A DNA stretch of 64,000 bases from Antarcticimicrobium sp040365005 (GTDB lineage Bacteria > Pseudomonadota > Alphaproteobacteria > Rhodobacterales > Rhodobacteraceae), in NCBI RefSeq assembly GCF_040365005.1, contig NZ_BAABWV010000005.1, positions 1 through 64,000 of the forward strand. The letters run 5' to 3'. Positions 30,173 to 39,286 of the stretch are shown piece after piece. Position 1 is the first letter of the stretch; every line of letters starts with the position of its first letter. A program made the position numbers and the translations under genes. The notes below the pieces were generated by a model. The model had not been told where the DNA came from and made no database searches. It was given only the letters and a program-made list of their open reading frames with translations.

Positions 30173-31105
30173 ATGACGATGCCAACGACAAAGCCGATGA
30201 CCCTGCCAGAGCCGTCCCGGCCCCTGACCGCCGCCGCACTGATGATTTGCGCCATGGCGATCATCGGGGTGATCGACAATTTCATCGTGATCCTGGCCGA
30301 GGAAATCGGGCTGTGGCAGTTCCACCTGGTGCGTGCGGTCATGGCGCTGCCGCTGGTGGCGGCGATGGCGGCGCTGGGGCTGGGGCGGCTGCTGCCGCGA
30401 CGGCCGGGCCGGGTGGCGGTGCGCTCGGTCCTGGTGGCGGTGTCGATGCTTTTCTATTTCTCGGCGCTGGCGATCATGCCGATCGCCCAGGCACTGGCGG
30501 GCCTGTTCACCTCGCCGATCTTCATCCTGCTGGTCACCGGGCTGGGGATGGGACAGCGTATCGGTCCGTGGCGCATCCTGGCGGTGGCGGTGGGGTTCGC
30601 GGGCATCCTTTTCGTGTTGCAACCCGATCCGGGTAATTTTGACTGGCGTATCCTGGTGCCGGTGGCCGGCGGGTTTTTCTACGCGCTGGGGGCGATTGCC
30701 ACCCGCAGCCTTTGCGCCGGCGAAAGCACGGTGGCGCTGCTTGCCGGCATGATGCTGGCGCTTGGGCTGATGGGGGCGACCGGCCTAAGCTGGCTGGCGC
30801 TGTTTCCGGTCGACACCGGTCCGGGGGCCGAAGGGTTCGTCAACCGGGGCTGGGTCTGGCCGATGCAGCGCGCCTTGCCCTGGGTTGTCGTGCAGGCGGT
30901 GGGATCGGTCGCCGGGGTGTTCCTGGTCATCAAGGCCTATCAGCTGGGCGAGCCGTCCTACGTGTCGGTCTTCGAGTATTCGGTGATGGGGTTCGGTCCG
31001 CTTTTCGCCTGGCTCGCCTATGGGCAGGCGGTGGGGCTGTGGCAGGCGGTCGGAATCGCCCTGATCGTCGCGGCGGGGGGCATCATTGCGGTGCGGTCGA
31101 AATAG
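30173..31105 (+). CDS. DMT-family (EamA) transporter
   Basis: The 310-aa protein has about ten hydrophobic segments arranged as two EamA repeats (about 20-155 and 165-305). EamA proteins export or import small metabolites such as amino acids; the substrate is unknown. The start ATG at 30173 gives a short polar N-terminus before the first helix. The gene is divergent from the acyl-CoA synthetase with 77 bp between, and followed after 15 bp by the sulfotransferase gene. Confidence 0.85.
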   Translation: MTMPTTKPMTLPEPSRPLTAAALMICAMAIIGVIDNFIVILAEEIGLWQFHLVRAVMALPLVAAMAALGLGRLLPRRPGRVAVRSVLVAVSMLFYFSALAIMPIAQALAGLFTSPIFILLVTGLGMGQRIGPWRILAVAVGFAGILFVLQPDPGNFDWRILVPVAGGFFYALGAIATRSLCAGESTVALLAGMMLALGLMGATGLSWLALFPVDTGPGAEGFVNRGWVWPMQRALPWVVVQAVGSVAGVFLVIKAYQLGEPSYVSVFEYSVMGFGPLFAWLAYGQAVGLWQAVGIALIVAAGGIIAVRSK

Positions 31106-31120
31106 GCTAGGCTCGCTGCC

Positions 31121-31798
31121 ATGATCCTCAGCCCCGGGCGCGGTTACGTCTTCATCCATATCCCGAAAACGGGGGGCACGGCGCTGGCGCTGGCGCTGGA
31201 GGGGCGCGCGATGAAAGATGACATCATGCTGGGCGACACCCCGAAGGCGCGCCGTCGTCGGCGCCGGGTGCAGGGGGCGCCGGCGCGCGGGCGGCTGTGG
31301 AAGCATTCGACGTTGGCCGATATCGAGGGGTTGGTGCCCGATGCGGTTCTTGACGGTTTGTTCGCCTTCACGCTGGTACGCAACCCTTGGGACCGGGCGG
31401 TCAGCTATTACCACTGGCTGCGCGGGCAGCGGTTCGACCATCCCGCCGTCGGGTTGGCCAAGCGGTTGGAATTCAACGATTTCATTCTGCATCCGGAGAC
31501 CCGCGCGGGGTTTCGCGACACCCCGGCGGCGTCTTATATGCGGCGCGCGGACGGGCGCGAGCACTGCGACGCCTACATCCGGATCGAGCGGTTCAAGGAG
31601 GACGCCGCGCCGCTGTTCGCGCATCTGGGGTTTCGGCTGGAGCTGCCGCGCGCCAACCGCTCCGACCGGCCAAAGGATTACCGTACCGCCTATGCCCCTC
31701 CGGCGGCCGAGGCGATTGCCGAGGTGTGCGCCGAGGACATCGCGCGGTTCGGGTATCGCTTCGACCAGGACCCTTCACCCCTGTCATCCCGGGCCTGA
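31121..31798 (+). CDS. Sulfotransferase-family protein
   Basis: The 225-aa protein has the PAPS 5'-phosphosulfate loop VFIHIPKTGGTALALAL near the N-terminus and a 3'-phosphate motif TLVRNPWDRAVSYYHW around residues 86-100, typical of bacterial sulfotransferases acting on carbohydrates or lipids. A basic stretch (RRRRRR, about 44-49) is unusual. The last residues (LSSRA) and the stop codon are encoded by a palindromic repeat, so the natural C-terminus may have been replaced. Confidence 0.8.
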   Translation: MILSPGRGYVFIHIPKTGGTALALALEGRAMKDDIMLGDTPKARRRRRRVQGAPARGRLWKHSTLADIEGLVPDAVLDGLFAFTLVRNPWDRAVSYYHWLRGQRFDHPAVGLAKRLEFNDFILHPETRAGFRDTPAASYMRRADGREHCDAYIRIERFKEDAAPLFAHLGFRLELPRANRSDRPKDYRTAYAPPAAEAIAEVCAEDIARFGYRFDQDPSPLSSRA

Positions 31799-31941
31799 CC
31801 CGGGATCCGCCTGTCAGGTCCAAAGACCCCGGCTCGCTGGCCGGGGTGACAACGGTGTGCTTTTGGCCTCCTGTCATCCCGGGCTTGACCCGGGATCTGT
31901 CTGAGGCGTCCCGGGGCCCCGGCTCGGGGCCGGGGGGGCAA
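31781..31941. repeat. Two alphaproteobacterial palindromic repeat units
   Basis: Unit 1 starts at 31781 and unit 2 at 31871, both with ctgtcatcccgggc-t/c-tgacccgggat. Each unit has two hairpins, CCCGGGCCTGACCCGGG and CCCCGGCTCG...CCGGGG. The units are about 70 nt long and 90 bp apart. Such dispersed repeats are common in alphaproteobacterial intergenic DNA. The first unit overlaps the sulfotransferase stop codon. Confidence 0.8.
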
Positions 31942-32135
31942 CGGTGGGGGATGTGGGCGCGCGCCGCCCTTTCGGCACCAATTCCCGTCGGAACCGTCGC
32001 ATCATGTGCCGGTGCGAAACAATGCCACGACCTTTCCTTTTTTCCGGCCCATGGCGGGCACCCTGATCGCGTCATGTGAGGGACAACAAACGACCGGGCG
32101 CCGATCGAGCGCCTGCCCTGGGGAAGGCCGAAGAC
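31942..32135. other. Spacer before the Hint-domain gene
   Basis: No gene is visible. The right end contains GGGGAAGG, the ribosome binding site of the next gene. An in-frame GTG at 32076 is possible but less likely as a start. Confidence 0.4.
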
Positions 32136-32846
32136 ATGCTGCGATTGATCAAGGGGCTCATCAAAGCCGACACCGTCCCGGACGAGCGGGAAAACGCACC
32201 GGAGGGGATGCTGATCACCGGCACCGCCGGGCTGGTCGCGGGAACGCAGGTGGCCACGGAAACCGGCTGGCGCCCGGTCGAGACGCTTTGCACCGGCGAC
32301 CGCCTCCTGAGTTTCGACAACGGGGTACAGCCGATCACCGACCTTCAGCGCGAGCATCTGGGCGCGGTCGCGGCGGGGCACCCGGTGGCGGCGCTGCAGG
32401 CGGTCAAGGTGCCGGTGGCCGCCCTGGGCAACGATGCCCCGTTCTGGCTGATGCCGGACCAGGGGGTGCTGCTGGAAAGCGACAAGGCGCTGGAGATTCT
32501 CGGGGATCCTTTCGCGCTGGTGCCCGCCCGCGCGCTGGTCGGCGTCAACGGTATCCGCCTTGACGCGCCGGGCGGCGGTGTCAGTGTCACCACCCTGGCC
32601 TTTGCCCGTGATGAGGCGATCTATACCGCCGGGGGGCCGCTGCTCTATTGCCCGCGCCCGCGCACCGTGATCGGCGAGGAGGAAGGCAATGACATGAGCT
32701 TTTTCTCGGTCCAGACCTTGCAGAGCGCGCGCTACCTGGTTCGGTCGCTGGTCGAGGCGCGCGGTGCCCGTGGCCTCTGCGCCGCACCGGAAGAGATCGA
32801 TTGGCAATTGCCGCCCCTGCCCGGCGTCCGTCCGCTGGCCAGCTAG
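32136..32846 (+). CDS. Hint-domain-containing protein
   Basis: The 236-aa protein begins with a short amphipathic segment (MLRLIKGLIKADTV) and then a Hint (hedgehog/intein) domain from about residue 25: GLVAGTQVATETGWRPVETLCTGDRLLSFDNG, cited here as the region around 28-60. The usual first Cys of the splice junction is replaced by Ala/Gly (GTAGLVAGTQV), so self-splicing is unlikely. Hint proteins of this kind are common in Rhodobacterales and of unknown role. ATG 32136 has the best ribosome binding site. Confidence 0.75.
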   Translation: MLRLIKGLIKADTVPDERENAPEGMLITGTAGLVAGTQVATETGWRPVETLCTGDRLLSFDNGVQPITDLQREHLGAVAAGHPVAALQAVKVPVAALGNDAPFWLMPDQGVLLESDKALEILGDPFALVPARALVGVNGIRLDAPGGGVSVTTLAFARDEAIYTAGGPLLYCPRPRTVIGEEEGNDMSFFSVQTLQSARYLVRSLVEARGARGLCAAPEEIDWQLPPLPGVRPLAS

Positions 32847-32865
32847 GGCGCGCCGCCCGCCGCGC

Positions 32866-34161
32866 TCAGGGCACCAGCACCGCCGTCATCCCCTTGTCCG
32901 GGAAACAGGTCGGGCTGCGCCCCGTCGCCGCCTGCCAGCGGCCGATGGAACGGCGGGTCTTGAACCCCGGCAGCCCGTCGGCACCGCCGACATCGTGGCC
33001 CTGTTTCTCCAACGCCCGCTGCATCGCCGCGATGTCCGACCGGTAGAGCCCGCCGACATTCCCCCAACCGGCGCTGAAATCGCCCATGCCATACTGGATG
33101 CGGTCGCCCACGTGACCGACGAAGAGCGCGTAGAGATCGCTCATGTTGTAATCCTTCAGCACGTAGAAATTCGGCGTCACGATAAAGGCCGGCCCGTGCC
33201 GCCCGGCGGGCATCAAGAGATACCCCTCGCCGCGCTGCTCATGCGCCGGGAACGCGCGGCCTGATGTGCGCGTGACCCCCATCGCGGCCCAATCGGCGAT
33301 GCTGCGGCCCTGGTCCGGCCCCTCCAGCGTGCAGGAGATTGAGGGTGGAACCACCACCTCGAACCCCCAGTCGCGCCCGGCAACCCAGCCGTGGCGCTGC
33401 AGGTAGGCGGCGATCGAGGCGATGGTATCGGCCTCAGACCCCCAGATATCGGCACGCCCGTTGCCGTCGCCATCGGCGGCGAAGCGCAGGAAGCTGGACG
33501 GCATGAACTGGGGCTGTCCGAGGGCGCCGGCCCAGCTGCTTTTCATACCGCGGGGGCTGACATGGCCGGCCTCGGCGATCTGCAGCGCGGCGATCAACTC
33601 GTCGGTGAAATAGGGCGCCCGCGTGGACATGAACCCCTTGGTGCCCAGCACCTCGAAGGCGTCGTGGCGGATCGCAACCTTGCCGTAGCCGCTCTCGCGG
33701 CCCCAGATGCCCAGGATGATGCGCCCGGGAACGCCGGTGGCCTGTTCCACCTGCGCCAGCGTGCGCGCGTGTCGCTTGGCCATCTGCCGCCCGACCGAGG
33801 CGGCACCCCGCACCGCGCCGGGGCTGAAATACTTGCCCGGCGCGCCGAATTCGGCCTGTCGCTGGCGCTTGGGGGTTTTCGGCCGGGTGCCGGGGGGCAC
33901 CAGATCGGGCAGGTCCCAGTTCAGCCGGACCCCGGAAAACGCCGCGTCGAATGTGGCGCGCGAGACGCCCTTGGCCCGGGCCTGCGGCCAGACCGTCCGC
34001 TCCAGCCAGGTCTGGAACTGCGCCTCGACCCGGCCCTGGTTCTGGGCGCTGGCCTCGGGCGGCGCGACGAGCAGAAGCAGCACCAGGAGGATGACCCGCG
34101 CCAGGGCGCGCACGGCACGGCGGATAGCAGGTGACAACATGGTTCTGATGATGTGCCTCAT
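32866..34161 (-). CDS. Lytic murein transglycosylase with peptidoglycan-binding domain
   Basis: The 431-aa protein has a signal peptide (about residues 1-38, ending ASA) and an MltB-type transglycosylase domain: the catalytic Glu lies in IWGRESGYGK, and GALGQPQFMPSSF is diagnostic. A C-terminal peptidoglycan-binding motif (about 370-430, DGLPGFKTRRSIGRWQ) follows. It cleaves the glycan strands of murein to the 1,6-anhydro product in the periplasm. I chose ATG 34161 after GAGGGACCA; an in-frame ATG at 34200 is possible. Confidence 0.88.
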   Translation of the reverse strand: MRHIIRTMLSPAIRRAVRALARVILLVLLLLVAPPEASAQNQGRVEAQFQTWLERTVWPQARAKGVSRATFDAAFSGVRLNWDLPDLVPPGTRPKTPKRQRQAEFGAPGKYFSPGAVRGAASVGRQMAKRHARTLAQVEQATGVPGRIILGIWGRESGYGKVAIRHDAFEVLGTKGFMSTRAPYFTDELIAALQIAEAGHVSPRGMKSSWAGALGQPQFMPSSFLRFAADGDGNGRADIWGSEADTIASIAAYLQRHGWVAGRDWGFEVVVPPSISCTLEGPDQGRSIADWAAMGVTRTSGRAFPAHEQRGEGYLLMPAGRHGPAFIVTPNFYVLKDYNMSDLYALFVGHVGDRIQYGMGDFSAGWGNVGGLYRSDIAAMQRALEKQGHDVGGADGLPGFKTRRSIGRWQAATGRSPTCFPDKGMTAVLVP

Positions 34162-34242
34162 TGGTCCCTCATCCCCAAGTTCTAAGGGCAAATTCTCCAC
34201 CGTCCAAGCGAAAGCACCGCAGGCCCGTCGTCGGCGCGGGGT

Positions 34243-34428
34243 TCAGGCGGCGGTGTCGCCGCCGACACCGGAGCGCACCAGCGCATCGACCAGTGCGCGG
34301 GCGCTGCGGGGCAGGGGGGCGCGGTCACGCAGGGCGATGCAGCGGTCGCGCAGCGCCCGGTCATCGGACAGCCGCACCAGGCTCAGGCGCATGGTGCGGG
34401 CGTGGCGCCGGTCTCGCCACTCGCGCAA
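34243..34428 (-). pseudogene. C-terminal remnant of a LysR-type regulator
   Basis: The minus-strand translation MRLSLVRLSDDRALRDRC followed by ALVDALVRSGVGG looks like the last 50-60 residues of a LysR effector-domain protein. Nothing upstream of the RLREW segment (about 34428) fits LysR, so the N-terminal DNA-binding part is lost. The break lies next to the truncated CaiB gene on the other strand. Confidence 0.45.
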
Positions 34429-34462
34429 TCGTCCTTGAGGAAATCGACCTGCCGCAGGATCA

Positions 34463-34800
34463 GCCGGGCAGGGCGCCACTATCGAGGTCTCCATGCGCGA
34501 GGCGCTGGCCGAGTGGATGAGCTATTCGATGTATTACGCCCATGACAGTGCGCCGCCCCGGCCCGCGCCGGGGCCAGTCATGCCACGATCTTTCCCTACG
34601 GTCCGTTCTCGGCGGGTGACGGCACAATCGTGATCCCCGGGCTTCAGAACGAACGGGAGCGTTTTTTTCGGCGGGGTGTTGCAGCAGCCCGGGTTGAAGC
34701 AGGATGCGCGGTCCGACAGCCACGCGCGGCGCACCGCCAACCGGGAGGCGCTGAGCGCCCTGATCGTCACCGCCTTTGCCGATCTGACCGGGTCCGCTCC
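34463..34800 (+). pseudogene. CaiB/BaiF-type CoA-transferase pseudogene with two frameshifts
   Basis: Three frames together read as the middle of a CoA-transferase family III protein: ATIEVSMREALAEWMSY, then GASHATIFPYGPFSAGDG and LQNERERFF, then LQQPGLKQDARSDSHARR with NREALSAL. The first frame change lies near a C-rich run (about 34555), the second in a run of seven T at 34662-34668. The N-terminal third, including the CoA site, and the C-terminus are missing. It cannot make a working enzyme. Confidence 0.65.
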
Positions 34801-34905
34801 AGGCGCGGCAACTGGCCGCTTGACCCGCGCCGCCGGCGCGGCCATGAAACGGCCCACCGATGATGGGCCGGCCGCGCCGCCCTTTCCCAAGCCAAAGGAG
34901 CCACC

Positions 34906-36729
34906 ATGGCCCGCGCCGCAACCGCCCGATCCGCCCCGCCGCCCGCCCCCGGCCAGGAGGAGGAACGCGCAAGGTCGCGGAAAATCGGCATTCTCGCCGC
35001 GCTCTGGCCCTTCATGCGGCCCTACCTGGGGTTGATGCTCGCCGCCGGGGTGGCGCTGGTCTTCACCTCGATGGTCTCGTTGACTCTGCCGCTTGCGGTG
35101 CGCCGGGTGGTCGACAATTTCCGCGACGGTTCGACCGAACTGCTGGATCATTATTTCCTTGCCGCGCTCGGCATCGCGGCGCTGCTGGCGGTGGGCACCG
35201 GGCTGCGCTACACGCTGGTGACCAAGCTGGGCGAGCGCGTCGTCGCCGACATTCGCAAATCGGTCTTTGACCGCGTCATCGGCATGAGCCCGCAGTTCTT
35301 CGAAAGGATCATGACCGGCGAGGTGCTCAGCCGCATCACCACCGACACCACGCTGATCCAGTCGGTGATCGGTTCGTCGATCTCGATCGCGCTGCGCAAC
35401 CTGCTGATCTTCGTCGGCGGGCTGGTGCTGATGCTGGCGACCTCTGCCAAGCTCACCGGCATGGTGCTGTTGATCGTGCCGGCGGTGGTGGTCCCGATCC
35501 TTGTGCTGGGCCGCCGGTTGCGCGCCATCAGCCGCGAGAACCAGGACTGGATCGCCGCCTCCTCGGGCAACGCGGGCGAGGCGTTGGGCGCGGTGCAGAC
35601 GGTTCAGGCCTTTACCCACGAGGGCGAGAGCCGCGCCCGCTTCTCAGAGATGACCGAAACCTCCTACCAGGTCTCGCAGCGCCGCATCCTCACCCGTGCT
35701 CTGCTGACTGTGATCGTGATCTTTTTGGTGTTCACCGGCATCGTCGGCGTGCTCTGGATCGGGGCGCATGACGTGCGCGCCGGCGCCATGACCGAGGGCG
35801 CGCTGGTGCAGTTCGTGATCTACGCGGTGCTGGTGGCGGGTTCGGTCGCCGCCCTGTCCGAGATCTGGAGCGAGCTGCAGCGCGCCGCCGGTGCCACCGA
35901 GCGGTTGGTGGAGCTGTTGCAGGCCACCGACACCGTCAACGACCCTGCCGCTCCCGCGGCGCTGCCGTCCCCGGTGCGCGGCGCCATTGGTTTTGACGGC
36001 GTCACTTTCCGCTATCCGTCGCGGCCCGACACTGTCGCGCTGGACGACATCAACCTTCGGATCGCCCCGGGCGAGACGGTGGCCTTTGTCGGCCCCTCGG
36101 GCGCGGGCAAGACCACCATCATCCAGCTTGTCCTGCGGTTTTACGACCCCGAGACCGGGCAGGTCACTCTCGACGGCGTGCCGCTGACCGGGATGACCCG
36201 CGCCGAGTTCCGCCGCGCTGTGGCGCTGGTGCCGCAGGATCCGGTGATCTTTGCCGGCTCGGCACGCGACAACATCCGTTTCGGCCGGCTTGATGCCAGC
36301 GATGCCGAGGTCGAGGCCGCCGCCCGCGCTGCCGCCGCGCATGACTTCATCACCGCGCTGCCGCAGGGCTATGACAGCTACCTGGGTGAACGCGGCGTGA
36401 TGCTCTCCGGCGGGCAGAAACAGCGCATCGCCATCGCACGGGCCATCCTGCGCGACACCCCGGTGCTGCTGCTGGACGAGGCGACCAGCGCGCTGGACGC
36501 CGAAAGCGAACTGGCGGTGCAGCAGGCGGTCGACGACCTCAGCCAGACCCGCACCACCCTGATCGTCGCCCACCGCCTGGCCACGGTGAAAAAGGCCGAC
36601 CGCATCGTGGTGATGGACCAAGGCCGCATCATCGCCATGGGCACCCATGACGAACTGGTCGCCGGTGGCGGCCTCTACGCCCGCCTCGCGCGGCTGCAGT
36701 TCACCGACGGGGCGATCGCGGCGCAATAG
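34906..36729 (+). CDS. ABC exporter half-transporter (MsbA/lipid-exporter type)
   Basis: The 607-aa protein has six transmembrane helices (about 30-310) fused to an ATPase domain. Walker A is GPSGAGKT (396-403), signature LSGGQ (500-504), Walker B LLLDEATSALD (about 521). It functions as a homodimer and exports a lipid, peptide or drug; the substrate is not deducible. A good AAAGGAG precedes the start. It stands alone after the CaiB pseudogene. Confidence 0.9.
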   Translation: MARAATARSAPPPAPGQEEERARSRKIGILAALWPFMRPYLGLMLAAGVALVFTSMVSLTLPLAVRRVVDNFRDGSTELLDHYFLAALGIAALLAVGTGLRYTLVTKLGERVVADIRKSVFDRVIGMSPQFFERIMTGEVLSRITTDTTLIQSVIGSSISIALRNLLIFVGGLVLMLATSAKLTGMVLLIVPAVVVPILVLGRRLRAISRENQDWIAASSGNAGEALGAVQTVQAFTHEGESRARFSEMTETSYQVSQRRILTRALLTVIVIFLVFTGIVGVLWIGAHDVRAGAMTEGALVQFVIYAVLVAGSVAALSEIWSELQRAAGATERLVELLQATDTVNDPAAPAALPSPVRGAIGFDGVTFRYPSRPDTVALDDINLRIAPGETVAFVGPSGAGKTTIIQLVLRFYDPETGQVTLDGVPLTGMTRAEFRRAVALVPQDPVIFAGSARDNIRFGRLDASDAEVEAAARAAAAHDFITALPQGYDSYLGERGVMLSGGQKQRIAIARAILRDTPVLLLDEATSALDAESELAVQQAVDDLSQTRTTLIVAHRLATVKKADRIVVMDQGRIIAMGTHDELVAGGGLYARLARLQFTDGAIAAQ

Positions 36730-36774
36730 GAACAGGGGGACGCGACGCCCGCGCCGCCGCCCCATCCCGGGCCC

Positions 36775-36815
36775 CTGTCATCCCCGCGAACGCGGGGGGG
36801 GGGGGCGCCGGCCGA
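36775..36815. repeat. Palindromic repeat with an 11-G run
   Basis: The sequence ctgtcatccccgcgaacgcg is followed by eleven G residues (36794-36804). CCCCGCG and CGCGGGG can pair. It resembles the second common palindromic repeat type of alphaproteobacteria. It sits between two convergent genes and could serve as a terminator. Confidence 0.6.
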
Positions 36816-36835
36816 GAGCCGGCTGCCAGCTCCTA

Positions 36836-38350
36836 TTATTTCATCGAGCCGGTCTCGACGTACCTCTGATGCCAGCTCAGCGCCTCGGACAGGATGTTGG
36901 GCGCGTGTTGCCCAAAGGCGCTGTGCCGGGCCCGGGCGACATAGTCGTGCAGGGCATCGCGGTAATCGGGATGCGCGCAGTTCTCGATGATCAGGCTGGC
37001 CCTTTGTTTTGGCGCCAGCCCCCGCAGGTCGGCAAGACCCTGTTCGGTGACGATCACCTGCACATCCTGCGAGATGTGGTCGACATGGCTCGCCATCGGA
37101 ACGATCGCCGAGATATCCCCGCCCTTCGCCGTCGAGGGGGTCATGAAGATCGAGATATAGGCGTTGCGGGCAAAATCGCCCGAGCCGCCGATGCCGTTCT
37201 GGATGCGCGCCCCCATGACGTGGGTGGAGTTCACGTTTCCGTAGATGTCGGCCTCGATCAGCCCGTTCATCGCCACGCAGCCCAGCCGGCGGACCAGTTC
37301 GGGGTGGTTCGAGATCTCCTGCGGGCGCAGGATCAGCTTGTCGCTGTAGCGATGCGCATCGGCATTGAGCCGTTCGGCCGCCTCGGGGCTGAGCGAGAAC
37401 GCCGTGGCCGAGGCCATCCGCAGCTTGCCCGCATCCAGCAGGTCGAGCATGCCGTCCTGGATCACCTCGGTAAAGGCGGTCATGTTCTCGAACGGGCTGT
37501 CCAGCAGGCCCGACAGAACCGCGTTGGTCACGTTGCCCACCCCCGATTGCAGCGGCAACAGCGCGGCAGGCAGGCGGCCGACCCTGACCTCGTGCCGCAG
37601 GAAGTCCAGCAGGTGCCCGGCGATCGCTTCGGCGATGGCATCGGGTTCGGCGAAGGGGGCGTTGCGGTCGGGCGTATCGGTCTCGACGATGGCAACGATC
37701 TTGTCGGGATCCACATCGAAATGCGGCTGGCCGATGCGATCATCGGGGTTGACCAACGGGATCGGCTTGCGGTCCGGCGGCAGCGCGGTGCCGTAATAAA
37801 TGTCATGCATCCCGTGCAGCGCGTCGCTCTGCCAGCGGTTGACCTCGAGGATGATCTTCTCGGCGCGGTCCAGCCAGGTCTTGTTGTTGCCCACCGAGGA
37901 CGAGGGGATCAGCCCGCCCTCGGGGGTGAAGCCCGAGATTTCCACCACCGCCGTATCCAGCGGCCCGAAGAACCCCTGCCAGGCCATCGGTGCGACCTGG
38001 CTCAGGTGCATGTCGAAATAGTTCATTTCGCCCGCGTTGATCTTCTGGCGTGCGACCGGGTCCGAGTTGTAGGGCAGGCGGAAATCGATCCCGTCCGCCT
38101 TGGCCAGCGCCCCGTCCAGTTCCGGCCCGGTCGAGGCGCCGGACCAGACCTTGACCCGGAACGGGTTGCCCGCTGCATGCTGTGCCTCGATATGGCCGGC
38201 CAGCGCCAGCGGCACCGCCTTGGGATAGCCCGAGCCGGTGAAACCACTCATGCCGACGACGGCGCCGTCATGGATGAGCGAGGCGGCCTCCTCGGCACCC
38301 ATGATCCTGGATTTGAGGGCATCGGGGGCAATACGGCTGATCTTGGTCAC
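36836..38350 (-). CDS. Acetyl-CoA hydrolase/CoA-transferase family (succinyl-CoA:acetate type)
   Basis: The 504-aa class I CoA-transferase has the glutamate that forms the CoA thioester in GLIEADIYGNVNSTH and the glycine-rich GIGGSGDFARNA loop. N-terminal MSGFTGSGYPKAVP is the CoA-site motif. It transfers CoA between acetate and succinate, or hydrolyses acetyl-CoA. This fits an acetate or propionate role with prpE and maeB in the same window, though those genes are far away. Length is normal. Confidence 0.9.
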   Translation of the reverse strand: MTKISRIAPDALKSRIMGAEEAASLIHDGAVVGMSGFTGSGYPKAVPLALAGHIEAQHAAGNPFRVKVWSGASTGPELDGALAKADGIDFRLPYNSDPVARQKINAGEMNYFDMHLSQVAPMAWQGFFGPLDTAVVEISGFTPEGGLIPSSSVGNNKTWLDRAEKIILEVNRWQSDALHGMHDIYYGTALPPDRKPIPLVNPDDRIGQPHFDVDPDKIVAIVETDTPDRNAPFAEPDAIAEAIAGHLLDFLRHEVRVGRLPAALLPLQSGVGNVTNAVLSGLLDSPFENMTAFTEVIQDGMLDLLDAGKLRMASATAFSLSPEAAERLNADAHRYSDKLILRPQEISNHPELVRRLGCVAMNGLIEADIYGNVNSTHVMGARIQNGIGGSGDFARNAYISIFMTPSTAKGGDISAIVPMASHVDHISQDVQVIVTEQGLADLRGLAPKQRASLIIENCAHPDYRDALHDYVARARHSAFGQHAPNILSEALSWHQRYVETGSMK

Positions 38351-38711
38351 GGGGGCTCACCTTGGCAGTACGATAGAACGGTCCCTCGGCGCCGGGACGC
38401 GGCTGTGCTTTGGAGGGGCCGTCGCTGATTAACCGTTCTCTCGACGCACCGAAAGCCCTCAGGCCATCACTGCGCCAATATGCCTAGGGTCCGCACCGCG
38501 CCGTGATCACAAGTTTCCGACCGCATCGGCACGTTCGGCCCTTGGCGTCCCTGGGGGGATCGGGTGGTCCCTCCGACGGCAACAGCCGCGCGACCCGATG
38601 GCGCAACGCGCCTGTTGACCGGTTTCGGGTGATACTGACGTTCTGCGCAAGCCGACGCCGGCCGCTCGAAAAACTCGGGATCGGAAACCCGGCCCCGCCC
38701 TCGCCCCGTCA
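38351..38711. other. Intergenic region left of the integrative element
   Basis: No gene is recognised. It contains the probable promoter of the CoA-transferase at its left end. Before the element inserted, its right end lay directly downstream of tRNA-Cys. Confidence 0.4.
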
Positions 38712-38792
38712 GCGCGCGTCCAAAATCCGCTAAGTCATTGATTTTAAATGGAGGCGAGTACCGGAATCGAACCGGTGTACACGGATTTGCAA
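38712..38792. repeat. attL: 81-bp direct repeat with displaced tRNA-Cys 3' fragment
   Basis: The sequence from gcgcgcgtccaaaatcc to cacggatttgcaa is identical to 44262-44342. Positions 38749-38792 are the tRNA-Cys 3' half without a 5' half, hence a non-functional fragment. The identity stops at the next base, where gacttggc (left) replaces tccgctgc (right). Confidence 0.9.
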
Positions 38793-38825
38793 GACTTGGC
38801 ATGTTTATGAAAACAAAGAACACTT

Positions 38826-38876
38826 TGTTTAGACGAAAGCCCGTTTTTACCGGAACATAGCGTGAATGTTTAGACG
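38826..38876 (+). other. Left pair of TGTTTAGACG repeats (candidate integrase arm sites)
   Basis: TGTTTAGACG occurs at 38826-38835 and 38867-38876, just inside attL. The same 10-mer occurs twice just inside attR, all four in the same orientation. Such arrays near att sites are typical of arm-type binding sites for tyrosine integrases. Confidence 0.6.
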
Positions 38877-39286
38877 TGTTTTGGGAGGGCGATCACGCCG
38901 ACCATTGGGCTCCACTTTGGCTCTGTTCATGGTAAACTTTGGAAATATGATGGCTTTTGATTTGGTAAAGTCTATCGGCCTGAGCGGCTTTTGCAGCTTT
39001 TGAGCGTAAAGTAAGATATGGCTAAACGCGGAGGTCGCGTCGGATGCCGTGCGAAATTTTCGCTATGCATCAAGTGCTGAGAGCTGACTTTCCCTGAGAT
39101 AAGGGCGAGTATCTGTTTTTTGTTCGAGGCGGTATTTTTATTTTTTTATATCGTCTATTGCTTAGGACTGTCATGGAGACGCTACTATGCCACATGAGTG
39201 AATAAGCCCAGCATTGAGCAGCCTTCGGAAAATCACCAAGGTAACGCGGCTGGAAATCTATTTTCTGCAATAATTTTCTCCGGTGC
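38877..39286. other. Gene-free AT-rich stretch downstream of the OLD-family gene
   Basis: Only a 66-codon minus-strand frame (39070-39270) is open, with no recognisable features. The AT-rich composition is shared with the cargo genes. It may hold the terminator of the cargo unit, but I see no clear hairpin with a T tract. Confidence 0.4.

Noticed and set aside
38749..38792. Second tRNA-Cys gene at the left boundary
   Set aside because: Only the 3' half is present; acceptor and D-arm sequences of the 5' half are missing, so it is a fragment left by integration.
38467..38823. 118-codon minus-strand frame across the left att site
   Set aside because: It reads through the tRNA-Cys fragment and noncoding flank; a nearly identical segment appears at the right att site in another frame context.
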